From assembly GCA_034231615.1 (NCBI GenBank), contig CM067316.1, positions 65,315,853 to 65,379,852 of the forward strand: a stretch of DNA of 64,000 bases, read 5' to 3'. Shown piece by piece: positions 39,867 through 51,715 of this stretch; position 1 is the first letter of the stretch; the number at the start of each line of letters is the position of its first letter. Made by a program: the position numbers and the translations under genes. The notes beneath the pieces are model-generated. The model was not told the DNA's origin. It was given only the letters and a program-made list of their open reading frames with translations, and did no database searches. This stretch comes from Meghimatium bilineatum. Taxonomy: Eukaryota > Mollusca > Gastropoda > Stylommatophora > Philomycidae.

Positions 39867-40250
39867 ACAGAGAGTGCTATTATCTCTAGACTCACATGGG
39901 GTTTCCCAAAGATTAATGGTGTCAATCTTGGGACGACAACTTTGTAGCTACCCAAATGTTCATCTGCGTGTCAAAATAATAGCTTGTTATTACAGAAGAC
40001 GTATATGTTACAGCCTGTTATTACAACATATTTTCATGTTATAGCAGATTTCCATGTTACAGATAGTTGTTACAAGCAATTTCCATGTTACAGATAGTTG
40101 TTACAAGCAATTTCCATGTTACAGATAGTTGTTACAACTAAAAATAAATCTGAATTAACCGCAGCAACATAATTTAATGTTTAGAATAGAAAAACAGAGA
40201 CGACAAAGAGGAAGTTGGATTGAAGGTGCACACGACACAGCAACGAGACA

Positions 40251-40289
40251 CTGTGACAGATGAAGTTTCGACTAAAATACCTTCATCAG
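40251..40289 (-). ncRNA. Hammerhead-ribozyme-like motif with intact core
   Basis: The minus strand reads CTGATGA (40289-40283), a 13-base spacer, GAAAC (40269-40265), a 7-base loop and GTC (40257-40255). This is the order of a type I hammerhead with a minimal 2-bp stem III (AC/GU). Stem II (GGT/GTC, with wobbles) is weak, and stem I needs a bulged base. Known: Penelope-like retroelements carry such ribozymes in their terminal repeats. Inferred only; no Penelope RT or GIY-YIG domain is in the window. Confidence 0.45.
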
Positions 40290-40411
40290 GACAAACAAAA
40301 GGACACAGACAACAGATCAATTTTATATTGTATTCTCAAGTGTACAATTTTATTATTTCTATTTTTATTTAATTGAACTTGATTTTCATTCCATATCATT
40401 CTATCTTTTTC

Positions 40412-40540
40412 TCTCCATCCGTTCGTTCACTTTTTCTCTCCATCCGTTCTTTCACTTTTTCTCTCCATCCGTTCTTTCCAGTTTTCTCTCCATCAGTTCT
40501 TTCACTTTTTCACTCCATCCGTTCTTTCACTTTTTCCTGT
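40412..40540. repeat. 25-bp minisatellite, 5 copies
   Basis: Units CTCTCCATCCGTTCTTTCAC followed by TTTTT. Confidence 0.88.
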
Positions 40541-40889
40541 AGCTTTCCCCTCCTTATCTCACCACGTCTGTCTCCTCTACTTGACATGCTAACCTACCTG
40601 TGCCCCCCACACCGCCTTCTCCTCTCCCTGCTCCTATCACCTCCATATCATATGTTTGACTCCATACGCTACTATCAATACCGCGGACTGCTCTCAAGAC
40701 AGTAGATTACTATCTAGACCGCGGACAACTATCTAGACCACATAATAATATCAAGTCAACTTTTTTACGCTGTTATATCTTTAGACCCCTTCCCCCTACA
40801 CCTGTGTAGTCGGGATTCGAGAGAGGAGCGAAGAATAGTACTACTATTTCCTACTACGCATATAGTAAGAGGCGAAAAAAGAGATTTTA

Positions 40890-41030
40890 TCCTGAAGTCA
40901 GATGTGCCCGGCCAAATGGGGCAGATATCGCAATTAGGCTGCAAATTATAGCACAACTAATTTCGATCTCTGGACTACACCCTGCTGATCTGCAGGAGTT
41001 TGAGAACGAACGTAGAATAAAAATATTTGA
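40890..41030 (-). repeat. Dispersed repeat R
   Basis: In reverse complement: CGTTCGTTCTCAAACTCCTG, CAGATCAGCAGGGTGTAGTC, CGATATCTGCCCCATTTGGC, CATCTGACTTCAGGAT. It belongs to the same subtype as 46205 and 48560. Confidence 0.72.
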
Positions 41031-41934
41031 ATACAATTTATGTTGTTTGCGATAATTACTGGGAACACACATAAACACGAAAATCGACGTGTCGATCAAA
41101 GAAACTTTATTAATAACGTATTCACAACATAACAAACTAGGAGTAAGAACGGCACTGTCCAAGTGACAGGGCTAACTTCGAATACATGCCGGAAAATAAA
41201 AACTAGAAGGTTAGATGTGAGACAAAACAATGACACAACATAACATTATAACTACAGCCATTTTTATATATTGCCTGAGCAGCACTTTTACAATATATTT
41301 ATATATAAATAACGTATAATGATGCCAAGGGAATTTATCGTTACCAAATCGATGGACTTGCCGATTCTCAAATGTATATCGAGTCCGGTCATTCGAATAG
41401 TACCGACTTAATAACAGAACAGGTGACTGGACACAGGGTCAGTTAATAATTGGAGGGTAAGTTTGGGGTGTTAACCCCCCTCCTTTTTATATCAAATCGG
41501 AACATGAGGTTTAGTACTAGGAACTTCACCAAATGGAGGGATAAAAGCCAACAACCCCCCCCCCCCCAATAACGATTGTTCACAAAGATATCATCACATT
41601 TTTCATCATAGAGTGGTTCTGGTACACGAAAACGCTAAAAATATCGTTCCACTTTATTTTTTATTTAATGTTCATTTTGTAGGTTAAACGCGACCCTCGA
41701 GGAGAACGTATCTACAGCCCTGCCTGCTGAACACCACGGGAAGCGCTGGTTTGGGTTACTGAAGTGGCCAGCAAGAGTTCTCATCAAGTCTGGTGGTTGA
41801 TACTGCACACACATGAAAACCTGGTGTTTTTTTCCCCGATATTGTTCAGAAATTATTTTTTCTATCCACCAAATATCAGTCAGAGCTTATCATTAGGCAG
41901 GAAATCATGTTTTATATTATTACATCTACCTATT
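41031..41934. other. Unannotated sequence
   Basis: No coding motif. A C13 run is at 41555-41567. Confidence 0.45.
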
Positions 41935-42238
41935 ACCCCTATCTGATACCCCTACCTATTACCCCTACCTGCTACTCCTACCTGTTACCCCTATCTGCTA
42001 CCCCTACCTGCTACCCCTATCTGCTACCCCTACCTACTACCCCTATCTGATACCCCTACCTATTACCCCTACCTGTTACCCCTACCTGCTACTCCTACCT
42101 GCTACCCCTACCTGCTATTCATACCTGCTACTCCTACCTGCTATCCCTATCTGCTACCCCTACCTGTTACCCCTACCTGCTACTCCTACCTGCTACTCCT
42201 ACCTGCTACTCATATCTGTTACATTTGTCTGCTAGCCT
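41935..42238. repeat. 13-bp minisatellite, about 22 copies
   Basis: TACCCCTACCTGC and variants (TACTCCTACCTGC, TACCCCTATCTGC). Confidence 0.92.
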
Positions 42239-42559
42239 ACCTGTTACCTCTATCTGCTACCCCTGCATTTTACCTCTACCTGGTACTTTATTAAGACACC
42301 TTTTATTAACACATTGAGACCTTGCAGGTTACCTTAGAAATAATGTTCGACATTGTTCTCTGATTGTAAGTTCCAGTAACCAGTGAAATCTGCCGGGAAG
42401 ATTATAAGTATTCTCACAAGTCTCTGACTGTAATTAGGTACAGACAAGTAATCTAGACATAGTACTGACTTACAATACCATCGCTGGTTCCGTATGTAAT
42501 TTTCCCACGTTACAGGTACACTTAGCAGTTCATAAAGTGAAGAGAATAGATATAAAATC

Positions 42560-42745
42560 GCCGTCTGGACAAACACATATACAAGCCGATGTCTGGACAA
42601 ACACATATAAAATCCACTGTCAGGACAAACACATATACACGCCGATCTCTGGACAAACACATATACAAGCCGATGCATGGATAAACACATATACAAGCCG
42701 ATGTCTGGACAAACACATATACAAGCCGATGTCCGGACAAACAGA
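42560..42745. repeat. 27-28-bp minisatellite, 7 copies
   Basis: Units share GGACAAACACATATACAAGC then CGATGTCT. Confidence 0.92.
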
Positions 42746-45370
42746 TATTAAGCTTTCACTCTTCGCGTAGTAAGAACTACATTAAAAAAAATGAATTGAC
42801 ATCGACGGCCAGTGTCGGTGCACCAGCTGTTGTGCTCTGATGTTGTGATTTTCCTGTATCAGAAAGAGGCCGAGAACAAACAACAATAATGGTTTTTTCT
42901 TACAAATCAACAACCTCGGCCTTATTTTGAAACAAATCTCTATCTGTTTTATCTTGCATCCTTGACATGCGTTTAATTCTTCCAAAACTATGGTCTGTTT
43001 GTCACGGATCTGTCGCACAGCAACACGTGTTGATGAAGCTAGAGTGGGTGTTTATAGACATACGCAAACAGCAACAAATACCAGCTACACATCTAACGTA
43101 GGATTTTCTCAGTGACCCTACTGCTTCGAATATCAGCCCCCAACCTTGTATATCTGACAACCTTGTACATCTGACAACCTTGTACATCTGACCCCAATTA
43201 GAATCCAGAACCATCTGTCTAATCGACTTAGCAACTAAGTTAAACCATGACCATTTACAAATTAAGGCCGAACAAGCACTCTGACGTCGCCTCGCGCGGG
43301 GGGGGGGGGGGCTCATCAGCTTCTATACAATAGTGGATATAATGGTGATCTTAGACTTGTTACATTGATACATGATGATGTAGTATTTCCCCAGCTATTA
43401 AACATATTATTTACAGTTATGAACGCTAATTCTGACCGAGACAGGAAATAATCGGAATGATGTAACCAACAAATTTGCGAATTATCTTGATGACAGGAAA
43501 CGGAAACACAAGATCAATTTTCATTGTCATACAACACTTTCAACAAATAAATCGGCTAGGGAGATATACATATAGTCCGTTTACTAATTCATAAATGTAG
43601 TTGGACGCGATTGTCTACGAAACTGTTAGTGCGCATAGATTTTGGGCATACAATTTTCGAATCTCAATGACGCTACATAACTATTTTTACTTTTACAAAA
43701 TGTATCTACTTTAAAAAGAATTATTTCATAGATTTCATATCTATTATCATTAAATTTAAATTGTACGTAATATATTATTTTCTAAACAGCTGTCTTATTA
43801 TAAAAAATAGTTTTTATCAGTAAAATCCCCAGGAAATTACATTTTAAGGATCTCTACGTGCAGCACATCGACACAATAGACATCGGAACACAACTATTTT
43901 CCAATCTGAAACAAAAAAATTGTCGTCTAGCTCACAATTAACTTGATATTTCAAAGGCATAGTACGTCTGTAAGACTGAGTACGTCTCTAAGACTGAGTA
44001 CGCCTTGTTCCCATGAATATTTCCATGATTTTCCATTGGTTACTGCGATGTGTTGCTAGTACAGTGACCATTGAAAATCACGGAAATATTCGGGAATACC
44101 AAAAGAGTAACTATGAATAAAATGTAAATAAAAAATAATAAATAGCAACACCATGAACTGCCATGAATAAAATAAGAGTAGACCGAGAAGGGATGAGAGT
44201 GGAGTTGATTGTCCTATCGGTACAGGTAAAATTAAATCAAAGGTCATGAATGATGTTTTAGCTCGAGTCATATGGTGACATATATCGCAACGTCATGCCA
44301 TAAACCATGACAAAATAACTTTTGTTCTCCAGACTACATGCTGATAACTTTCAGGAGTTTGAGAACTAACCCAGAAAGACGTAACAAATGCCTAACGATT
44401 TCACGATGTTATTAAGTACGTTTGGGTGTGAAACTGTAAACTTCAAGTGATCACGTCTAGTAGTTGCCCACCCAACTATTCCATACGTACTATATGCGGA
44501 CACAAACGGGCTCACGCCTACGTCTCGCACAACACAAGTTACACTTGTTGATTCGGTGTTTCCATAACAGACATACATGCCAGGTCTAACATGACGTTTG
44601 CATGTACAACGCAGTCGAGCGGAACAAGATTGTTTCATAAACCTACCCAAAATGGCAGTGATTCTACTAGTATCTGAGGTGTGACGCTAGCCTGCCATCT
44701 AGCTCAATATTTTAATTCATCTTTCAATATTTACGACTTTCCATTCTGTATTTTATTTTATGTTCGCTTTTTTTTCATTCAAGTGTGCACGGTGACGTAT
44801 GAATAACTCGCTAGACAACAAAACAAATCAAAAGTTGCAGGGTTGGTAGTTGCCATGTGTGGGTAAGGTCACACCTGAGATAAACTTGACTGACGTCAGG
44901 CAGAAGAAGATCAGTGTATGAAACAAATTGTCGTCAGTTGAGAAGAAAGCAAAAAAAATGAGGTTGCTAAACAAGTGACATTCCTTCCTTGATATATTTT
45001 GAGATTGTGCTATATTTAGAAGTAGTTTCAGGATGTGTTTAAACGTATCGTCACAGTGAAACAAGTATTTGATTGGACGAGGATAGATGGATAGGCGTGG
45101 GAATGTTCATTTAAGTCTTACTTAAAAAATGTTTTTGATGAGTGGTTGGTAATTTTCACTACGAAACATCACTTGTGTCAGAAATATTCCAGCGAGAGTG
45201 TTACTTCTAGCAAGTTCTTCCAAACAGAACATGCCTGTTTGCCATCTACTTGACGTTTTGATCTGGTCATGATTTAAATTCTATTTATAAATATGTAATA
45301 CTTCTAGTAACACATTGTCTGCCAAAGTTGGAATATAAACTAAACCACTGGATGAGACATTGTATTCTTT
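42746..45370. other. Mostly unannotated, AT-rich
   Basis: Contains a G14 run (43298-43311) and a short minus-strand fragment of repeat R at 44325-44385 (CTCCAGACTACATGCTGATA ... GGAGTTTGAGAAC). No coding motif was found over 2.6 kb. The longest frames (about 100 codons) lack recognisable domains. Confidence 0.45.
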
Positions 45371-45377
45371 TTCTTCT

Positions 45378-45540
45378 TAAGCGTTCATTCTCAAACTTTC
45401 ACTGAATCTTGAATCTCTCTTGTTCACTGAATCTTGAATCTCTCTTGCAGAAGGGCAATAGTCATTCTAGATTTACAGGAGGATGTAGTCCAGAGAATGA
45501 TTTTGCGTTGTGTCATTGTTTTTTTTTCCTCATATGGCTC
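45378..45540 (+). repeat. Dispersed repeat R
   Basis: GCGTTCATTCTCAAACTTTC, a duplicated CACTGAATCTTGAATCTCTC (45399-45440), then GTAGTCCAGAGAATG and GCGTTGTGTCATTG. A further start-only copy lies at 45772-45830. Confidence 0.65.
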
Positions 45541-46204
45541 GACAGAGCCTTCTTCTGCGGTAAATTCTTTTGAAAATACATGTCTTGGAAACTATTAAAT
45601 ATTGGTTGGGAAGAATTCAAATTAAACAAGCAAGTAAGAATTGTTGCTGTCAGGAAAACAATCACATTACCCAGGAATATTATTGCTAAATTTACTAGAT
45701 TTTATTTACGATTTTCCAGAATTCTTTCTGTCACAGTAATTATTGCGTTATTATATTACATGGTTCATTTTCTACATTCGTTCTCGAACTCCCGCTGGTT
45801 ACATTGTGAACGCCATAGCATACGATAGGATGAAAGTGAAATTGAAAGTAAGCGTGAACGCGAAAACTGGTCATATAACTTTCTTCATTTTGCCGCACAT
45901 CTCCCTTCATCCCTCACACACACACACACATCTCTCTCGTTCATGTCCCCACATAATCTGGGATAGTAGCAACATTTCGGTTTGTACAGCCACCGTTGAA
46001 TTGTATGGGAAGCACTCATGACTGTTAGTTCTCGCAAACACTTTATAACTCGCATGGTAACAGCACACTACATGTCATTACGAGAACATCATGGTGCTCG
46101 CGAGCACCACACGCCATTACCAGAGCACTGCATGTCATTACGTGAGCACTATGGTGCTCGCGAGCATCGGATTGAGAACATCTGGTATAAACGGAAGGAT
46201 CGGT

Positions 46205-46445
46205 TCTGTTTTCTCTTCTTCGTTATCTGCGTCGGTTCTCATATTCCCTGCAGATTGTTATCGGGGAAAATGGAATGCGCCGTGTCGTCGTTTACAACTT
46301 AGCTGCGATATCTGCCTATTTAGGCCTAACATATCCGACTTCATCATAGTTTCTGACTCCATTTAACCCTATATGGGATGGGGCAGTCAATTCCACCCAT
46401 GACCTCCTTAGTCACCTATTACGACCTGCATTGAAGGTAAACAGT
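46205..46445 (+). repeat. Dispersed repeat R
   Basis: Shares CTGCAGATT, GCTGCGATATCTGCC, GGCCTAACATATCCGACTTC, CCCTATATGGGATGG and CCTCCTTAGTCACCT with the copy at 48560-48840, in the same order. Confidence 0.72.
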
Positions 46446-46609
46446 GTTGCTATTATTTGCTCCCATTTCTAACCCTGACAACAGAGGTCGAGAGACTGGT
46501 TCTAAAAGAACACGCATCTAACAGCTATCATTTTTCTTCATTGTAAATCTTCAGTCTAGTTATGTTAACTGAGTTCTGTAGAAATTTGGTCACAGATTTA
46601 AATGACGGC

Positions 46610-46895
46610 AACACTGCAAGCAACCAGGTACCAGGTTACCAGCTCCTAACACTTCAAGCAAACAGGTACCAGGTTACCAGCTCCTAACACTGGAAGCAAC
46701 TAGATGGCATGTTACCAGCTCCTAACACTTCAGGCAACCAGGTACCAGGTTACCAGCTCCTAACACTTCAAGCAAACAGGTACCAGGTTACGAGATCCTA
46801 ACACTTCAAGCAAACAGGTACCAGGTAACCAGCTCCTAACACTTCAAGCAAACAGGTACCAGGTTACCAGCTCCTAACACTTTAAGCAAACAGTA
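46610..46895. repeat. 37-bp minisatellite, about 7.5 copies
   Basis: Units contain GGTACCAGGTTACCAGCTCC then TAACACTTCAAGCAAACA; one copy is strongly diverged (46695-46720). Confidence 0.9.
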
Positions 46896-47524
46896 TCATC
46901 CATGACCCTCGGTATAAAAAAGCCTATTGGATAATTGAAAATCAAGCTGTCTAAAACGATTCTACGGCTATTACCTCGATATTTATTAGCTGTCACACAA
47001 AGTATAAATATAGCGATCAATTACATTCACATACTAGTTAAATGAGTCATTACGAATGTGTGTTTTCCCGCTAGCCAGTAGGACTTATAATTAACAACGG
47101 TCATGGATTACAGGCAGTTTCAAAGTTATTAATCATCAATGCTGAGGATTTTTGTTACTCCAGAGGTCGCTCAAGCGAAACACGTCTCAACTTGTCGGAC
47201 ATGCTCGAGTTACAGAGCATATCCTCTGATACGTAATTCTTGTCATTTAGTATTCGCGAGAAGCTGGATGTGTGAATGCAAAACACCTGCAGATAATATC
47301 AGCGTTCGTCTGCTAAAACATCTTATTTGACAGAACATAAATACATCTATAACTGAAATGCTTTGCTCATTTTTGTTTGAAATCAAAACAAAATAAAACA
47401 AGTCTTAACAAGTGTCAAACGTGTTTTCTAGATAACCATATTTCTTCCTAGTGACAGATCTACTCACTCGAGCTTGTAATCCCTGCGAAAATTAAGCCAA
47501 GGCAAGAATCTGGAGAAATTTTTA

Positions 47525-47845
47525 ACAATGGGGGATAAAGGGTCTCGCATTACTCTCGTGCAGACCTGGGGTTAGCAGATAACCAAGATCCTAAAAGTAC
47601 CTAATCGTGGTGCACACTGGAAACATAAATACAGCTGCTCTTGCTGTGTTACTGGATAACACTTTTAGGCCCGTGTCCGTGGATGCTGTAGATGGAATGA
47701 AAATTGCCTGCAGAAAGACAGGAAATATCTCCGAAACCTCGATACCATTTACATCCAACATGTGCAAGGCATCTGGGCATTCCAACTTGGTCGGCTTAAA
47801 AAACAGAAACATTGGAGGCGCGACCAATGTCAACGTCCCTTATAT
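47525..47845 (-). repeat. Dispersed ~290-bp repeat, copy 2
   Basis: Reverse complement of the repeat at 6699-6990. A minus-strand frame across it (80 codons) is not conserved in copy 1, so I do not call it coding. Confidence 0.62.
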
Positions 47846-48555
47846 ACGGTGATCTTTCGAGTACACACGAAATCTGGAAAAGATAACACACACTAGAGGG
47901 CAGTGTAATGTACGTGATTCGATTCAGTGGAAACGGAGCTACAATTGTCCAGCACGAGATTGACTGTCGGAAGTGCTGTTCATGCCCGAGAACACGCAGA
48001 AGCCAACATGTCCCATCAAAATTGATTCCATTCAAAATTGGAGTTATGTCTCAGGTATTGGATACGCCAACTTGAACATGTACACCTGGGTATGGAAGAA
48101 AGTTTTCAATACAACTCCCCATTGAACAGGACAAGCATTGAACAAATGTCGGGGAGCACATTGTTCAAATATCTGATCGAAGCAGTGTTGAGATTCGGAC
48201 TCTGGGCAACGTATAGGAGGTAGAAAATCCTTGTCAGTGAGGACACAGCAAACCTAGTTCAACTCGTCTGTCACCGATGCCCAACACGGCTCTTACAGAG
48301 AGAATTAGGTTCAGTACCCAAGGGACCACTGCGAAGCTCTTCGTCCGAGATAGGCGTAATCTACCCACGTCTTTGAGTAATATACGCAATGGCGAAGAGT
48401 GAAAATGCACAGGCCGCGCTTGGTGATGGGTTGGAAGGCTATCAGGAGCGTACGAGACGAGTGCGTGAGAAATACACAGTTCAAATCCCAGACCCCCGAA
48501 TGTTTTGCAAGCAGCATCTTGTCTAGGAAGGTGTATCAACCCTGAGTCTAATTCT
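47846..48555. other. Unannotated sequence
   Basis: No repeat recognised. Minus-strand frames up to 115 codons have no family I recognise and no splice context. Confidence 0.4.
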
Positions 48556-48557
48556 TC

Positions 48558-48840
48558 TTCTACTTCTGCGTTCATTCTCAAACTCCTGCAGATTAGCAGG
48601 ATGTAGTCCGGAGAACGGACTGCGTTGTGTCATGGTTTACAGCAGTGCTGCGATATCTGCACCTTTCGGCCTGACACATCCTACTTCAGCATGGCTTTGG
48701 GTCACTGACCCTATATGGGATGGGACAGCCAACTCCATCCCATAACCTCCTTAGTCGCCTCGTACGACATGCATGGAAGGTAAACAGTGTTGCAATTCTT
48801 TGCTCCCGTTTCGGGCCCGACAACACAAGGGCGAAGTCTA
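48558..48840 (+). repeat. Dispersed repeat R, longest copy
   Basis: About 280 bp: GCGTTCATTCTCAAACTCCT, GCAGGATGTAGTCCGGAGAA, GCTGCGATATCTGCACCTTT, TGGGTCACTGACCC, CCCTATATGGGATGGGACAG, CCTCCTTAGTCGCCTCGTAC, GGTAAACAGTGTTGCA. It defines the family used here. There are no obvious tRNA boxes. Confidence 0.72.
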
Positions 48841-49214
48841 ATTCGACTGTCGTCGTTACCCAACACGGTTCATACAGAAGAAATTCTCTGGGACCTAGGG
48901 ACATGTAAGGTAGTAATGGAATGGTCTTCCTACACGAGGAACAGCTCGCTGGCTGCGAAGCACCTCGTCAGAGGATAGACAAATAACGGGTGACCCAAAC
49001 AAACTATCAGCTCCTCTCGTAACATGTATTCAATCTGAGTAGAAGGTTTCCCTAATAGGCGTTGCACCAAGCCGAAAGCTGAAATCTCCTGGGTATGAAA
49101 ACAAGTTAGGAGAAAACTTCCCCATTGCACATAGGAAGCAAGAGTTAATCGCCCGTAATTTCTGGGGTTATCAACACACACACACAAAGCAATCAACATA
49201 TTCAGAGACGAATT

Positions 49215-49560
49215 ACAATGATATGCTATCGACTTGTTCAGAAAAAGTGAAAACACGTGCCTCAGTCTAAACAAGAAGAAAATAGAAGCCATGGCAGTTT
49301 CAAAGAAATACACGCTGCCAAAATGCAATATTACTATCAATGATGCAAAATTAAATCAAGCGGATAAAGTCAAGTATCTCGGCAGCATTTGAACATCAGA
49401 TGGCAGGTGCTGCGATGAGACCAAGTGCAGGATATCACATGCCAAATCAACATTTCAAAAACTGAGAAACATTCTATGCAATGGAGTAGTATAAATGCAT
49501 ACGAGAGTTGGAGTGCTAGGATGTTATATTGAGACAATCCTCTTGTGTGTGGATGTGAAG
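49215..49560 (+). pseudogene. RTE-like LINE fragment
   Basis: Encodes KVKTRASV/LNKKKIEAMAVSKKYTLPKC, NDAKLNQADKVKYLGSI, a stop, then TSDGRCDE and FQKLRNILCNGVV. Same family as 7280 and 17575. It ends where a 10-bp repeat and a minus-strand LINE begin. Confidence 0.75.
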
Positions 49561-49580
49561 CTTCTTTTTATTACTTTTCG

Positions 49581-49700
49581 CTTTATACCCCTTTATACCC
49601 CTTTATACCCCTTTATACCCCTTTATACCCCTTTATACCCCTTTATACCCCTTTATGCCCCTTTATGCCCCTTTATACCCCTTTATGCCCCTTTATGCCT
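49581..49700. repeat. 10-bp minisatellite, 12 copies, plus nearby (TG)n
   Basis: CTTTATACCC repeated, with CTTTATGCCC variants. A (TG)n run of about 25 units follows at 49741-49791. Confidence 0.95.
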
Positions 49701-49735
49701 TGCGGCGTCAGGGATAGAAGAGTTCTGTGTATATG

Positions 49736-49793
<58 letters not shown>

Positions 49794-49840
49794 TCATAAA
49801 TGTTTATTTACGCTGACTCTTTTTTTTAAATCTGTAAGCC

Positions 49841-49983
49841 ATCGTTTGCATGGTCTTCCCCTGGCTTTGTATCCATCGTTTGCATGGTCTTCCCCTGGCT
49901 TTGTATCCATCGTTTGCATGGTCTTCCCCTGGCTTTGTATCCATCGTTTGCATGGTCTCCCCCTGGCTTTGTATCCATCGTGC
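49841..49983. repeat. 34-bp minisatellite, about 4 copies, in LINE 3' part
   Basis: Unit ATCGTTTGCATGGTCTTCCC plus CTGGCTTTGTATCC. A single homologous unit, unexpanded, is in the related LINE at about 32925-32965. Confidence 0.9.
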
Positions 49984-50529
49984 TTGTTAAGTAATGTTTT
50001 TTGAGGGCACTATCTAATGGTAGTCTGGAAGCATATGAAAACCACTTATTTTGTTGTCTTCTGATGTAATCCAGGATTAACTAATTGTGTTTGTTAGTCT
50101 TCTGATGTTTTAGTTTCTGATTCTGTCTCTTATTGTTACTCCGAGGATTCTCTACGTAGACATGTCATTTCTTTTGTAACAAGTGTTCTCTTCGTTTCTG
50201 CTGTTAGTGTCCACGCTTGACATTGATAGCATAGTGATAGTATTGTGATCGTTTTATATAGTGCAGTTTTTGGTGTCCATGCTCACATATTTGTATTTGA
50301 AAACTTTAAGACATCTGTCCTATGTTCTGGTATGATATGTTGCATCTATGTTGGATTTGCTTGCTGTTTTTTCCCATTCGATGATATTATGCTTCCAAAA
50401 TAAGTGAATTCTTTCACCTGTTTAAGTTATTGATCATCGATTAGAATAGTGATTTTTCTTTCTGTTTTTGCGATTAACATTACCTCGGTTTTTCTATGTT
50501 TATCTTCATGTTAAAGTCCCTACAAATTT

Positions 50530-50754
50530 GTGGAGTCTATTTATATGTTGTTGTGTGGAGTCTATTTATATGTTGTTGTGTGGAGTCTATTTATATGTTG
50601 TTGTGTGGAGTCTATTTATATGTTGTTGTGTGGAGTCTATTTATATGTTGTTGTGTGGAGTCTATTTATATGTTGTTGTGTGGAGTCTATTTATATGTTG
50701 TTGTGTGGAGTCTATTTATATGTTGTTGTGTGGAGTCTATTTATATGTTGTTGT
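50530..50754. repeat. 25-bp minisatellite, 9 copies, in LINE
   Basis: Perfect GTGGAGTCTATTTATATGTT + GTTGT units. It lies just beyond the KINIEKTEVM-coding region of the LINE (minus). The 25-bp period rotates through all three frames. Confidence 0.95.
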
Positions 50755-50793
50755 AGTTAGTATTCTGATGTTGATATTATTGATTGATCGTTG

Positions 50794-51218
50794 TTGAGGA
50801 GGTTGTTGAGAAGTTCACTCAGGAGGTTATTGAGAAGTTCACTCAGGAGGTTGTTGAGAAGTTCACTCAGGAGGTTATTGAGAAGTTCACTCAGGAGGTT
50901 ATTGAGAAGTTCACTCAGGAGGTTATTGAGAAGTTCACTCAGGAGGTTATTGAGTTCACTCAGGAGGTTATTGAGTTCACTCAGGAGGTTATTGAGAAGT
51001 TCACTCAGGAGGTTATTGAGAAGTTCACTCAGGAGGTTATTGAGAAGTTCACTCAGGAGGTTATTGAGTTCACTCAGGAGGTTATTGAGTTCACTCAGGA
51101 GGTTATTGAGTTCACTCAGGAGGTTATTGAGTTCACTCAGGAGGTTATTGAGTTCACTCAGGAGGTTATTGAGTTCACTCAGGAGGTTATTGAGTTCACT
51201 CAGGAGGTTATTGAGGTT
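50794..51218. repeat. 24/21-bp minisatellite, about 19 copies, in LINE RT
   Basis: Two interleaved unit types: AGGAGGTTATTGAGAAGTTC+ACTC (24 bp) and the same lacking AAG (21 bp). They occur in blocks: six long, two short, three long, then about eight short. On the minus strand they encode LLSELLNN / LLSELNN, continuous with flanking RT that in a sister copy reads NDNLNELLCADDQ. Confidence 0.95.
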
Positions 51219-51715
51219 GTTTTTTTCATAGGTGTTGCCAATTTTACTTATATAATCAACAAATTTGATGAATAACAAAGGAGATAGAACACACCCCCTG
51301 TCGCACGTCGGAGAGTATGTGAAATTTGTCTGAAAGCACTACATTTGTTCTAACTGCACATTTACTACCCGTGTAACAAGTTGATTAGGTGTTGTAGAAC
51401 CCCCCCCCCCCCCCCATATACTGATAGTATTTTCCATAGTTGTTGTCTGTCTATTCTGACTTTTTCTTAGTCGACAAACGCGATATACAATTCTTTATTC
51501 TTTTCAGTTTTTTTTCTTCTGCCAGTTGTCTAAGTGTTAAAATGACATCTATACAGCACTGTTTCTAAAATTTTATATTTCATTTTGATTTCCTTTAATA
51601 ATTCTTTTTCTAATACGAAGTGTTTATCGAATTTTCTTCGTTTGTTTTCATCTTTTTCCATGAAGTTTTCCCTACTCTTCTATATATCCACATATCAAAA
51701 ACCTACATGTTTAAA

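Larger units (their letters stand above)
49695..51710 (-). pseudogene. RTE-like LINE invaded by three minisatellites
   Basis: The minus strand has, from the right: RT pieces near 51540-51290 (QGVCSISPLLFIKFVDYISK), an expanded LLSELNN block, then NMKINIEKTEVMLIAKTERK near 50470, and a 3' part homologous to 32830-33240 (CATCG.TT.G..TGGTC around 49841). Arrays at 49841, 50530 and 50794 occupy about 800 bp of it. Same family as 32705-34420. Inactive. Confidence 0.72.

Noticed and set aside
47591..47852. 80-codon frames on both strands
   Set aside because: They lie in a dispersed repeat whose other copy (6699-6990) does not preserve them.
50757..51278. 173-codon Leu/Asn/Ser-rich frame
   Set aside because: 24/21-bp repeat read through a LINE remnant.
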